From: Gari tellinella
Lineage: Eukaryota > Mollusca > Bivalvia > Cardiida > Psammobiidae
Assembly (NCBI GenBank): GCA_922989275.2
Contig: OV277861.1
Span: 47,779,623 to 47,843,622 of the forward strand
Direction: 5' to 3'
Length of the DNA: 64,000 bases
Numbering within the stretch: the first letter of the stretch is position 1; every line of letters starts with the position of its first letter. Shown one piece after another: positions 1-13,500 of the stretch. The notes below the pieces were generated by a model. It worked only from the letters and a program-made list of their open reading frames with translations. It made no database searches and had not been told where the DNA came from. Both the position numbers and the translations under genes were made by a program.

Positions 1-207
1 ATTCTTCCATGTTTATATATTGATTAGTCCATTTATTATCAAAGGGGATGTCTGGTCAAAATTTTCATTTTCATTTTGTTTTATATTGAAATTCCTGTCA
101 GCAAACAGTGAAGACTCTGATCAAACGCCGCATAATGCGGCGTCTGATCAGAGTCTACACTGTTTGCCTATGTCCCATATATGGGACCGTTGACACATAT
201 GGGTTAA
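1..207 (+). mobile_element. Family D MITE, cut by the window start
   Basis: It matches 3142-3348 almost base for base. The core stem GACTCTGATCA-ACGCCGCA and its complement lie at 112-163, and the element ends TATGGGTTAA. It is non-coding. Confidence 0.75.
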
Positions 208-405
208 GATAATGCGTGTTTCAGGATCCAAATTGTTTACAAATTGTCAATGTACTCAGCGTAAGGTAGTGAAGGAGTGAACCACTACAGTACGGATGCT
301 CGAACAGTAGAGGAGACTTTATTTTTTCACAATAAAAGCGTTTGTTGTAAAACAATTACAGTGCTCCCTCTTTACAACGACACCCAATGGGTGACACAGT
401 TCATG
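1..405 (+). repeat. Direct duplication, copy 1 (with 3142-3545)
   Basis: Bases 1 to about 405 match 3142 onward with rare substitutions, across a whole family D element, unrelated spacer and the start of a family E element. Identity across several element boundaries points to duplication of a segment rather than independent insertions. Confidence 0.85.
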
Positions 406-516
406 ATGTTCGGTCAACTAAAGATAAGATAAAACTTACATTTATCAAAATAATATTTATAATATTATTAGTAATTTTTTGCGTTTGCCAAGTTCAAATT
501 AAGATTTTGCCATGTT

Positions 517-764
517 TTTACCCTTTCTCTCTCAATGACGCTTTAAAGCGCGTTTTCAAATAGTTTGGGTTTTGATCAGACGCCGCGTCACGCGGCGTCT
601 GATCAAGACCTAAACTGTTTGACACTCTTATCGATATTTATTAAGTCAAACAACCTTAAAACTAATTTCGAAACGTGTCTTGCAGACAGCAATACTGAAG
701 CAGGCGACACTAAAGCGGTGAAGGGGTAAAACTCTCCCGAACAATTTGATCATGAAAGGGTTAA
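517..764 (+). mobile_element. Family C MITE
   Basis: It begins TTTA-CCCTTTCTC and ends GAAAGGGTTAA. The palindromic core at 570-605 uses GATCAGACGCCGCGTCA and its complement. The spacer CAGACAGCAATACTGAAGC is shared with other C copies. Confidence 0.7.
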
Positions 765-1224
765 AGCTTTTTCACCAATGTATAATATGCAGGTACCGAC
801 AAGTAAATTAGAGTGTAATTGTAAGTTAACTCTTTCACTGCAAAATTTAATATTATATTCTCAATATATCGTCTGCTAAACCTTGTAGTTTGCGAATTAT
901 GAAAAAAAAGTTTGTTCAAGTATTCTTCAAAGTTTGACTGAAGAAATACTGGCACGTGTGGTAAATAACTCCGAGCTTGATAAGACTCCGCGTAACACGG
1001 CGTCTGATCTGGAGTCAATTTGTCTACAAAGTCCATTTTAGTCACCTGTGTCAGATAAAGGGGGCAGGTGCCATTCAATGAGGAAGAAATGACGTCAATT
1101 AAGTCAGGTTGTAACGTACAGCAGGAGACAAATAATACAGAAAGAACCTCCGCTTTCTGCATTACTTTTGTACTGCAATAAGATGACCCCTTTCTAATGC
1201 ATTCGTCTTTTGAATGACCTCTGA

Positions 1225-1366
1225 TTCCAAGGTTATAAAGAGTTTGAGTTGAGTCTTAGGTCGTTCGCAGGAATTTGATTTGTCAGATTTGAGCTTATGC
1301 TCAAATCTGACCAATCAGATGCCCGAGAGCGACCTTAGACTCAACTCAATTCCTTCATTATAACAT
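1225..1366. mobile_element. Hairpin element, about 140 bp
   Basis: Inverted arms run from GGTTATAAAGAGTTTGAGTT to the opposing GACTCAACTCAATTCC-TTATAAC. The centre is the palindrome CAGATTTGAGC-TTAT-GCTCAAATCTG. Related copies are at 24232-24367 and, decayed, 38550-38650. Confidence 0.65.
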
Positions 1367-1441
1367 TGGACACAGGACTGCGAATGTTACTGTATTTGAT
1401 AACCATTTTATACTAAACCAATCATATCTTACTTCTTTCAG

Positions 1442-1509
1442 ATTTCCCAGTTGAGGTTATTGTACAATTACACGTTACAAACATAGATTCCATTAGCGAA
1501 TCAAACATG
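1442..1509 (+). CDS. Gene 1 exon: beta1 strand of the ligand-binding domain (68 nt)
   Basis: The acceptor is CTTCTTTCAG and the donor ATG|GTACGT. In phase 2 it reads [14 protein letters not shown] then DSISESNM, the family's beta1 strand followed by the (D/G)SI-(S/A)E-x-x-M motif. Its 68-nt length equals gene 2 exon 59833-59900 and the matching exon of vertebrate GABA-A/glycine receptor genes. The upstream exon (phase 2 end) was not found in 1-1441. Confidence 0.92.
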
Positions 1510-4500
1510 GTACGTATACCCTACAATATACAGGGGAGCTGGTATTTCCCGTTTAAACGAATCAAAACGCAGTGTGTTAAAATGTTGAAATGACAGGTTC
1601 ACAAAATGTTTCGGATTCGATTTAATCAGAATGGTAAACAGTTTTTATCCAGATCAGACGTTGGATTACCCGGCATCTTATCTGTCTTTGAAATGATTGC
1701 ATTGGACATAAATGTATTGGCATTATTGTATACGAGTTTTCTAAAATGGCAAAGTATGTTATCGATACGAAAAATATCATACGAAATTAACCTAACATCT
1801 GCCAATCAAGACTTGAGTGGAATCGTCAAACAATCTGGATCTAGAAAAGACATCGATGCCCCGGCGTCTGTTTTATTCATCCAAACTATTTGGGTTTCTA
1901 CATTTGAAAATACTTTATTCTTTCTCAATAAACTCATTTACGCTAAATCTGTTTGTCGGCAAAGTATAATGCGCTGGTTTTTTACCTACTGACCTACATT
2001 TTCAAACAATCAGAAATGATGTGAATTTAGGTCTAAGTGCACCTGCTTAAAATAAATCAATGTTCGCATTGGCTAAGGGGCAATACTGGTTTATTCACGT
2101 TTTGTAAATGAAACTGGACAATAATTGTGTGTATAATTAAGAGTTACAGAAGAAAGTAACATACTGTTCACTATGTGTGTAACATTAAAGGTTTTAAATA
2201 CGATAGTTCGGCACAGCAAGTGACATAACTTTAGACGTTCTCAAAAAACATGTATATTATTTTCTCAAAAACACTTTCATCACTTATTAATCAATGTACA
2301 ATAACAGCCTACATTTATTTGTTTTTGAATTATCAGGAACTTTACCAGGTAGATTAATGCGAGGATCATTGATATCAAGAGTGCATCTATCTTCATGATA
2401 AGTTGCACTAATCAGGTCGCCAAATATCTTTATTAAAGATAGATCTTGTTCAATTGCAAACATTTTGGAGCAAGGTTAGAAGCCGGTGTTTGGCTTGGAA
2501 AGAATAACGTCTTCTCCATTTTATGCATGTCATTCTGGAACATGACATTTGACGGCGTCTCACTAGTTTGTGCATTGTTCGCAGTATACATATTGGAATA
2601 ATTAATATATCAGGTATATAAGAGCCGTGTCATGTCAAAACAAGCCAGCCTTATTGCATTGTAACATTGTACAGATCAACCACCGTTGTCATCCCAGGTT
2701 CTGTATCTGAGTTTGGTCTATACTGCCAAATACCCTAGTATATAATGCAGCTTTATAAAATGCTCTAGATGCATGTGGGTGTCGATCAAGACCAGCTGCC
2801 GCATCTATTGACGAGCGGGTGGCCTTGATCTACACTGTTTGCAATGCATAGGCAGATTTTCACGGCTCATATTTATAGCAGAACTGTGTTATTGCATAGT
2901 TATTTATTTAAACGGATCAACAAACACAGGGTCTGTTGTTGTTTTAAACATGCATGCTTCTTCGTATATCAATTTGATTTGATGACTAAAACACATGAGT
3001 CTTCTAGAATACTTTCTTCGATATTTGATATGCCTGTAACTAAAATTGTTCGTGTATAACTCATGGTATTTATTTGTTTGTTCTATTTTTACATTGTATG
3101 GGGATAGGTTGTCGCCACTTTAATCCATTTACGCCCAATGGATTCTTCCATGTTTATATATTGATTAGTCCATTTATTATCAAAGGGGATGTCTGGTCAA
3201 AATTTTCATTTTCATTTTGTTTTATATTGAAATTCCTGTCAGCAAACAGTGAAGACTCTGATCAAACGCCGCATAATGCGGCGTCTGATCAGAGTCTACA
3301 CTGTTTGCCTATGTCCCATATATGGGACCGTTGACACATATGGGTTAAGATAATGCGTGTTTCAGGATCCAAATTGTTTACAAATTATCAATGTACTCAG
3401 CGTAAGGTAGTGAAGGAGTGAACCACTACAGTACGGATGCTCGAACAGTAGAGGAGACTTTATTTTTTCACAATAAAAGCGTTTGTTGTAAAACAATTAC
3501 AGTGCTCCCTCTTTACAACGACACTCAATGGGTGACACAGTTTGTGTGCGATGTTCGGATGAGTCGTTATAAGGAGGGAAATTGGTTTACATTTGCAAAC
3601 AGCTTGAATCCAGATCAGACGCCGCGTAACGCGTCGGCTGATCTGGATTCAATCTGTTTGCCCCTCATCATTAAAAAACAATCTGTCAACATGTACATTA
3701 TGTCACTTTGAGAAAAACAGCAGACGACAGATTAAAGCAGACGATATTGCAGCAGTAAAACGTTGGACATAATTGTCCTGTTTATGGAACTGCGACAATG
3801 CTCGTTGTATGGAGGGGTCGCTGTTGGGATGGCCGTTGTAGGGACGGAGCATTGTATTTCCATTGCAAACGATGTGGGCCAGATCAGAGGCCTGGTAATC
3901 CGATGTTTGACCAGGCGTCAAACCATTTGCCACTCAGCTAGAAATATATCGTCAGAAATTACAAAAATATGTCATTTTCTACATTTTACTGCATTGCGAT
4001 TGTGTTTATTTTCGTTTGAACGGGGAAAGAATAATGTCTCCGCTCTAATAATTTTTGTACAAAACTAGAGCAAACGAACACTTTCATCTGAAATAGGAAA
4101 ACAATGCGAATACGTAGGCGTGGTCTAAAAGCTATTCCCATATGCTTCTGCTTCGTCAAGCAATGTAATAGTTAAACACTCTGCCTTCCGACCGGGATTT
4201 GTCTTGTAGCTGTAGTATAGATCCAGAACACAATACCCCATAAAGCGGCCTGCTCTGAATCTAAGTTATTTGACGCTTCTCTTTAGGATTCTTCGAGATA
4301 CACATGTAGATTTCTGATTTTAATCAGTGTTCCAGGATACAATTTAAACGCACATAATTCTACGACTTAATAAGATTACGCCAACAACCCAAGTGATAGA
4401 CACCTTGCGTTAATAAGAGCAATCCAAACGTCCTATTATCAGCACCTTCAATCGTCACTTTAGTTTTCCCAAAATGAAATGTTTTGGCTAGATTTTGCTC

Positions 4501-7500
4501 ATCATTTGAGAAGAATCTTGTTTTAGAACATTGATGGACAGATTTTATTTGCAAGTTGTGAGACCAAGCCAATTTTTCTAACGAGAATTCAAGCTATTTG
4601 CGCAGAACTGTACTTAATAAACTAATGTTTAGCACCTAATTTTCTAAGAAAGTCACAAAGTGTAGCAAGCAAGCTAGTTTAACCCATTACCTGTGACCAC
4701 TTAGATACTAGAAATCTCCTCGGTGTTATGTGTTCAGAATTTCCTAGATGGGCACTACTTTCTTCGGGTTTGAAATAATTAGGGACATAAAAGGCGGATT
4801 TGTGGAATAATGGGATAGTGTATAAATTAATATAATATCAATGGCAAAAAAAAATCTGTAACCTGACCTTAGCAAAATCAACGAATTTTTCTTTTGACTG
4901 GTCGTGATATAGGAATTTTTCTATATCAAACCAAAAACAAGAATCTCATTTATACCCAATAGATCTATTCCGTCATACATATACATGACATTTAAAGCTT
5001 ATCAGATATTTAAATCTATCTACAGTACTTGATAAAACGTTTTACTGTCCCATCAGCTCGCTTGCATTACTAGAACAAGTGTAAACTTCGTACGACAAAA
5101 ACGGTAGTAAGTCAAAACTTTAAAATACATTTTATTTCCGATTCCTCTACCTAATCCTGTCTTGTGACATATCCTTGGAATCGTCTCTTCAAGACGATTC
5201 CAAAGATATGGCACACGACAGGATGATATTAAAAAATAAATAATTGAGACTTTTATAATCTGACTTAGGACAACATTTGTCGTACGAAGATTTATGAAAC
5301 GGGCCCCTGATCAGACGTCGAGAAACTCGAACTCGAGCCTACTAACTGTTTGACATTCGTGTTAGGATAATTCATGATTCTTAAGATACGGCAATTTTGT
5401 ACATCTCATTGGATTACATGTGCGTTTAATATAATGTAAACGGGAAATAATAATTTCTTCCATACTGTTATAAACCTTTTTATACGACATCCGTCAGTTA
5501 TTTCAGGATTATACGATAGGTTTGCTTTTACGACGTCCGTCAGTTATTTCAAAGTTACACGATATGTATGTTTTTACGAAGTCCATGAAATATCTCAAGA
5601 TTACACGATCGTTATACTTTTAGGACGTCCGCCAAATATGTCAGGGTTACACGATAGATATCCTTTTTGACGTCCCTCGAATAGTTCAGGATTACACAAT
5701 ATAACGACGTCCGTCGAATATTTCAGGATTGTACGATATGTATATTTTACGCCATTCGTCAAATATGTCAGGGTACTGAACACCGATTAGGGACTCTCTT
5801 ATGTTATGCATCTTGAAGGTCAAAAATTGTCAAATTGTACGGCCTATCAGGGGGTCATGTGTTATGTAAAAATAAATGACTTCAATGACATGACTGGTGT
5901 TCTGCTACCTTTTGACAACGGCACCGGCTAAATAAGGGACATGTCACTTCAGCCCACACAATTTTACACAAACCCTTTCTATGATAACAGAAAGGCCTTG
6001 GTTCTATTCTCTGGTATCACATCAAAAGCACAAGACAGTGAATGTCTAGTGACAAAAATACTATTTTGAGGCTAATGCCGTTGGTACTATTTCTTGGGGA
6101 ACTTCTTTCGACTGGACCGTGACAGCACTTCCGGTCTATTTGGTGTTCCGTTTTACCGACACCTATTTATTTTGCAGGATTACACAATAGGTATGTTTTT
6201 ACGACAAACCTGGAACGACAGCCGATTGATATACAAGAAGCTTCCACGACTACGTTCCTTGGAACTTGATTCCCGCCTTATGGACAGAATATGGGTACCA
6301 GATCTATTTATAGCTAACGAAAAGCAAGCGCATTTTCATCTTGTGACGGTGCCGAACAAACTCATGCACATTTATCCGGAAGGAAGAATACAATACAGTA
6401 TCAGGTAAAGATACAATATGCAATATATGGAGGATATTGAATGGGTGTGTTTTCAATACCGGTATTTAATTTATTGAGAACGAGTTTGATCAAATAATAT
6501 GCTGCGAGCCTTGACAAAAACATCTTTTTAATCCAACGAGTTCAATAGATTCAACGCTAAAATCACAGAAATTTAATATTCTATTTATCACATAAACAAC
6601 AAATGACACAAAACTCCGAACATTCTGACTTTCACTTTCCTCAGAAAAACGATTCGTCATAACTACTATTAGGTTTGTTGTTCTTCCATGTCAAACCTAA
6701 ATAAAGAAAAAGCAAATCAATGTGTTGTGAAAAGACTTTTCTGATAATGATTTCAATTTCGGATTCAATATTTAATCTAAAACTGTTCCTATCGAGTAAA
6801 CATAATCATATAGTTAGGATCCCGATTAGACGCCGCGTCACGCGCCGTCTGATCATGGTCGAAGCCGTTTGCAATGTCGACTTAACGCAACTTCGGCGAT
6901 AAAAGTGTAAGTAAAATCATTTTTCGAATGAAACAATTCTGTTAGAATCGATAATGAGCCGTCCATATATCTAACTTAGACACTCTTTCTTCCGTTTTTT
7001 TGTCATATTTCTCCTTTGAGAACGCTTGGCGTGGAATATGTTTACTCCAAGAAGACAAATACTAGTTCAGTTCTGGGACGACAAGATATGCACCTGTTAC
7101 ATGGAAAATGTTCCCAAGCGTTAAGCGAAAAATGTCTTGGGTAAAAACTGCCAAGCAGCATGCCAGGGCAATTATATGAATGTCATTTCTGACAGGTACA
7201 CTTCAGGCTTACCTGTTTACACTTTATCCAGCACAATTTATCGTCCCTTCAATCTGTTCTCCGTCATAATAGTGTATGACTTGGTACGATTGTCTGCAAT
7301 AGTGTTTCAAACTAAGAATAAACGCATAGCTCCCTTAGTTCAGTATTTATTTTAATATTAAGGGTTGTAGTTTTTACATAATATTGCTCAATGACAAACA
7401 GTGCCTACCTAATCATAGGGCTCTTATATTACGTTTGGTTTGTACAGTAGAGAAAACGCTATTCGTTCCCAATACGCACGTTTACGCTAAAACTATTATC

Positions 7501-10500
7501 TCCGTTGCAAACTATTCCGACTACTGATCAGTCTCCAAACTGTTTACAACTTAGATTAAGATAGAATGTCAACATTGCGAACTTTGTAATTTTTCTACAT
7601 ATTATTGCATTGCATTTGCGTTTCGTTCGTGCTGAACGGGAAAAGATAACTTCCTATCCAATGTACACTGTATGTAATTGAAGAATGTACGAGTCGGTAT
7701 GATTTATATATAGAATACATTGGATGAGTGTACTTTCAGTATTTAATCTTTTGCACGAGGTTGATAAAATGATATGTTGCGAGCCTAGTTCAATAAATTC
7801 AATGCTGAAAACACACGAATATAATATTCTGTTCACCAAGTGACACAAAATTCCGAACATTCCTACTTTCACTTTTTTCTTCAGCTCTTAAGAAAATCAT
7901 TCGTCTTAAGTGTTACAATGTATTTGGTTTTTTCATCTATAAATAAAAACATTTACCGAACTAAAATTAAGTAAAACCAACCATCCATGTGTTTTGAAAA
8001 GACTTCTCCGATATAATTTTCAAATTTTTAATTAATATTAGATCCAAAAATAGAGGATCTTGAATGAGTGCTCATTATTTATCATTTTTAATAAACGAGT
8101 TGACTAAAATAATATGACGCGAGCCTTGGCGAGCGTCATATTCTTTTTAGTCAACGAGTTTATTAAGAATGATAAATAATGAGCACGAATATGAGATTCT
8201 TTTTATCACATAACAATTTTAAGGACCTATAAAACTAATTAAAGTCGTAGTTTGTAGACCCTCTGCTATATGGATTTTCCACCAAAACGTCACGTTGTTT
8301 ACGTTAACGTCATTGCAAATGACGTCATTTTGTGTCCTGCTACATACAGCGCTTGTGGACAAACAGCCTGGGCCGGAGCCCAAAAAACGATATTCCACTA
8401 GTGGATTACGATATTTACGTAATGGCTTTATGCAACTCCCAGACCGCAGGTTATGTGATAATTATTCTTATTGACTAAAAATGATCATTTGGCATTTAGT
8501 TTCGTTTTCGGAATTACGTCATTATTGTAACATGACGTCATTTTGATGTACCGTTAAATTTGAAAATAAACATACTTGTTTTGAGTCACAGCAAATACTA
8601 AATCTCTACTTAGCCTGATTTGCGGCCTTATTTTCCGGACTGCAGGGGAGAAAAAATAAGGACACTTGGAAATATTTCAATCATTTGTAGTGATCCAAAG
8701 TTGTAAAACTAGTTTCGAAACTGTTTTTACCGTCGGCGTAGTACATGTAATATAGTATTTTGGCGATTCGAAAATTAGTCTAAATGTGCGCCGTACTATT
8801 TTTTTGCCATATATCTTGCACGTTTATGTGATAAATAGAGGATATTGTATGAGTGCTCATTATTTATCATTTTTAATAAACGAGTTGACTTAAATGATAT
8901 GACGCGAGCCTTGGCGAGCGTCATATTCATTTTAGTCAACGAGTTTATTAAAAACGATAAATAATGAGCACGAATGTGATATTCTATTTATCACAAAACA
9001 AGGTCAAGCACCTATTAAATTAATTTGAAGCCGTAGTTTATAGACCCTCCGCTATATAGATTTTCCGCCAAACGCTACGTTGTTTACGTTAACGTCATAG
9101 TTAATGACGTCATTTGGTGCCACGCTACATGCAGCGCTTATGGACGAAAAAGTTAGGCCGGAGCCCAAAAAACGATATTCCACTAGTGGATTACGATATT
9201 TATACAATCGCTTTATGCAACTCTCAGACCGCAAAGTATGTGATAAAGGATTTTACACGAGTGTCCATATTTTATTGAATTCAAAAAACGAATATTTTAG
9301 AAAACGATTAAAACGAGGCTTGTCGAGTTTTTTTTATCGTTTTCTAAATGACGAGTTCTATAAATCCAATAAATTATGAACGCAAAAGTAATTTTTAGCT
9401 TATCAGCTTTATTATAAGTCAATATATAACACTTGAATTGACCATCAAAAAGAGTAAAAATGCAAAATGTATTTCCAAGGTTAATTTCGATTTATTCATA
9501 AAGATTTAGGGAGCAAACATTCCTTGTTTCGTCGCATCTATAGCCACTCAATCGCCGACAGACATGTATTTTGACTCCATTAGTACGACAACCTCATTTA
9601 CATAGTTTTACCACTAGTTCTATACGAGAAGTAAAATGGTTATTGCCCTGTATTTGAAGAACTATCAATTATAGTGTCTAACTATTTGAATTTTGATCAG
9701 ACACCGAATTGCTCTTATCGCAAATATTTACTGAACATGTATGTCATTAAACCAAAAGAATCATCGATGCTGGTATCAAACAGTATGGTTTCTAATCAGA
9801 CCCTGTTATTTGCAAACAGTTTGGATCCTGATCAGACGACTTCTTACAAGGATCCAAACTGTGTGACATTCAGAACGATAATATTTTAGTCAATTTTATC
9901 TGACATATATGTACTATAGAAATAAGGGAAAACGACATTTTGTTATGATGACGTCATGATAGGGTAAGAGTTAAAAACTGACTCGTTTCTTATAAATCGT
10001 TTGCTCTGACAATGTTGTCTGTGAAATATCTGAATCCATCATAAATATCAATATGATCGAATATGTGATTTCCAAAGAAATCACATATCTTCAAACTGGG
10101 TATCATCGTCTCCTCAATGCAAAGGTAGTTGTTTACATCATTTTAAAACATTCATTCGTGTGACAAATAGTTTAATTCCTAATCAGATGCCAGACAGCGT
10201 TCCATATCGTTTCAAAGTAATATTCAATGTAGTATGACTTAACCCTTTACCTGATAGCCTATTTCTAGTACTTAAGATAGGTGACTACTTAAAGCAGGTT
10301 GAAAGTAAAGCAGAATGCGCCCTAAGGCGCATTCTGCTTTACTTTCAGCCTGCTTTAAGCTATCATGTGCTATAACATAGAAAATATTTCCTATAATACA
10401 TACTCATTACTGATTAAATTGGTACTATATTCTTCAGCGGAAGAATAAATCATATCCGCTAAAAGGCGCTTCTATTGGGGAAAGGGTTAAAACATATCGA

Positions 10501-13500
10501 TACGAGTGTCACACAGGTTGAATCCTGATCATAAGTCGCGTTACGCGACGTCTAAACAGCATCCAAACTGTTTACAAACGGTCGCATTTTGGCGCTTTTG
10601 GCAGTGAACGAGTTAACCCTTTACCCAATAACCCGTATATAACATTAAATACAGGTGAACACTTAAAGCAGGTTGAAAGTAAAGCAGAATGTGCCTTAAG
10701 GCACATTCTGCTTTACTTTCAGCCTGCTTTAAACTACTATCAGCTAGGCTATATCAAGATATTTGTTTTTGTAATTGTTCATGAGGTTATAAACTGGAAC
10801 TATTTTCTTTAGCGGAGGAATATATCAAACTCGCTAAAAGTCGCTTCTATGGGGTAAAGGGTTAATAAAGCCGATTACTTAGACACTATAAAACTGATCA
10901 ATGCGTTTTTGCATTAAGGTTATCCCACATCACGCAGCCACATATATTGAAAAATTCTAATGCATTTTCACAAAACGGTCGCTATATAAAGTACGATTTT
11001 CTATTTTTATCTAGAATATAAAAAAGTGAAACTGTTGGCGAAAAGGTTTAATCAAGCAGTTCAAATATGCAGTTGCAGATATACTAGTTCTCATCTCAGA
11101 GTAAAGAAACAGACCCTTAATTCACATTAGTATCTGCCGAGCACGAGACTAAAATAGTAGAGGGCATTTAAAAATTTTGGGGAAAAAAATGCACAGAAAT
11201 GATTTTTGTGTTTTCATATGCTCCAATATGTACCGAATGACAGAAAAAAAGTCTAGGAAAATCAAACGATGCGAAATATGATTTTTTGGGGTAAAATGAT
11301 TGAATTGATAAACGAAAATGATAATTTTTGGAATTTCCATACTGTGACCCTGGGTATTAACATAAAAGCTTCAAATCTACAAATTAGACTGGCAGTTATA
11401 TCCACTGTGGAATAGTACTAATTAGGATATATAAAACTTTCAAAAAATGGTTCTTTTTGGGTGAAAATCATGAAAATATTAAACAAAACCCCAATTTTTG
11501 GAGATTTTAGTAGAGCTTCCCTGGTGTCAAACATCCAAATAAAGGAAAAGATGCACAGAAATAGTTTTTGTGTTTTCATATGGTATAGCATGTACCAAAT
11601 AACCGAAGAAAAATCTAGGAAAATCAAACAATGCGAAATATGTTTTTTGAGGCAAAATTGTTGAAATAATAAATGAAATCGCCAATTTTAGGGATTTCAG
11701 TACTGTGTCGTTGGTTATCATTATAAAAGCTCACAATTTACAGGCTAGATACTTATACATCTCTATTGTGAAATAGTACTATTAAGGATAGCTAAAACTT
11801 TGAAAAATGAATTTTGGGGTAAAATTGTTGAAATAATAAATGAAAACGCGAATTTTTGGGATTTCCCTACTGTGAACGTGGATATCAATATAAATACACC
11901 AAATATGCAGGTTAGACAAAATATCATTTTTACTGTGTAATGGTACTAGTAAGGATAAATAAAACTTTCAAAGAACTGGTTATTTGGGTTAAAATGTCAA
12001 AATATTAAACCAAAATCACCAATTTGGGGGATTTTCGTAGACAATCCCTGCCATCAAAATCAAAAGTGATTTATGTGTTATCATATGCTTTAATATGTAC
12101 AAACTAATAGAAAAATCATCTAGGAAAATCATACAATACCAAATATGGTGTTTTGGGGTAAAATCGTTGAAAAATAAAATGTAAATGAGCTTTTTCGGGA
12201 TTTTACTACTGTGATGGTGGCTATTAAAATAAAAGCTCCAAATCTACAGGTTAAACAAATATGCAATTGCGCTGTGGAATGGTACTGATAAAGATGAATA
12301 AACTGTCAAAAAAACTGATTTATGCAGTAAAGTTGTTATAATAATTAAACAAAAAAAACACCAATTTTCGAGATTTTAGCAGAGATCTCCTGACCTGAAA
12401 ATTCCAAATAAAGCCTTATAAGCAAATGAAGGGAAAAGTATTGAAAATTGGTTTATATGTTTTAGTATGTTTCAATATGTATTAAATAACAGCAAAATAA
12501 AGGAAACTCCAACAAAACCAAATATGACTTTTCGGGGTAAACTGGTTAAAAAAATAGTTTAAATTTGATTTTTTGGAATTTCCACAACATGGCTTTAGAT
12601 ATAAATGTAAAAGCTTCAAATTTACAGGTAAGACACATTATACTTTGTACTGTAGGCTATACTCACTCTGATTTGGGTCCTCAAATGATATATATTCTTG
12701 TTCCGCATACAATTAGGGTTAAGTAACAACCTATAGTCGCATCGTACACAATAAGGGTTAAATTACAGCATTTTGACAATTAAACCAGTGTACTAGCTTA
12801 GAGGCAGCATTTAAAATGCCGCTTTTTCAAATCAGAGTGTCCACTGATAGTAGACAATAAGCACCACAAAACGAATATTGAATGTTATTGACCTGGTGAT
12901 ATATACGCTATCAGTTATTTCATATATATAGCAAGCACTGTTAGATCAATTAATTACATAAATTACATGTACGATGTATGCCCAATGTGCGTATACTATG
13001 ATTTGCTGATATTTCATACAGTTGTCAGATTCCATTATTACAGCTCAAAGTACAGGATAGCTCATGTCTATTAGTGTCCAACCAACAGCAGAATCAACCA
13101 GTTTTGCGCAGAAAATCCAACATGGCAGAACATTGTTCGTTCGTTTATGTTTTGATTTTTTTTATTGGTGGAGGGGGTGTATTTTTCCAAACCCTATATA
13201 TTTATAAATTGTTATGTGTAATTTTGGATAAACTAGTTACATATCTCATTTAAAAGGACTGTGTCAAGCCTATTGATTTGGAGTTTTTATTAATAATTCA
13301 TATCCTCCCCCATATACAGAAATTAAAAATTTGCTGTTTTATGTATATTTTTTAATGTTTTCCTCAAAAAGTTATTTTCAAACTTTGTACTTATCATCTT
13401 TAGTAAGCTGTTGTTTTGGAAAGAATATATAACTTATTTGTGCATTTGAAGCTTTACTGGTCATATCCACAGTCATATAGTCAAACAACTGGGCTTGACG

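Noticed and set aside
761..1162. A 133-codon minus-strand ORF as a gene
   Set aside because: It overlaps repeat remnants, has no recognised domain and lies antisense in the gene 1 upstream intron.
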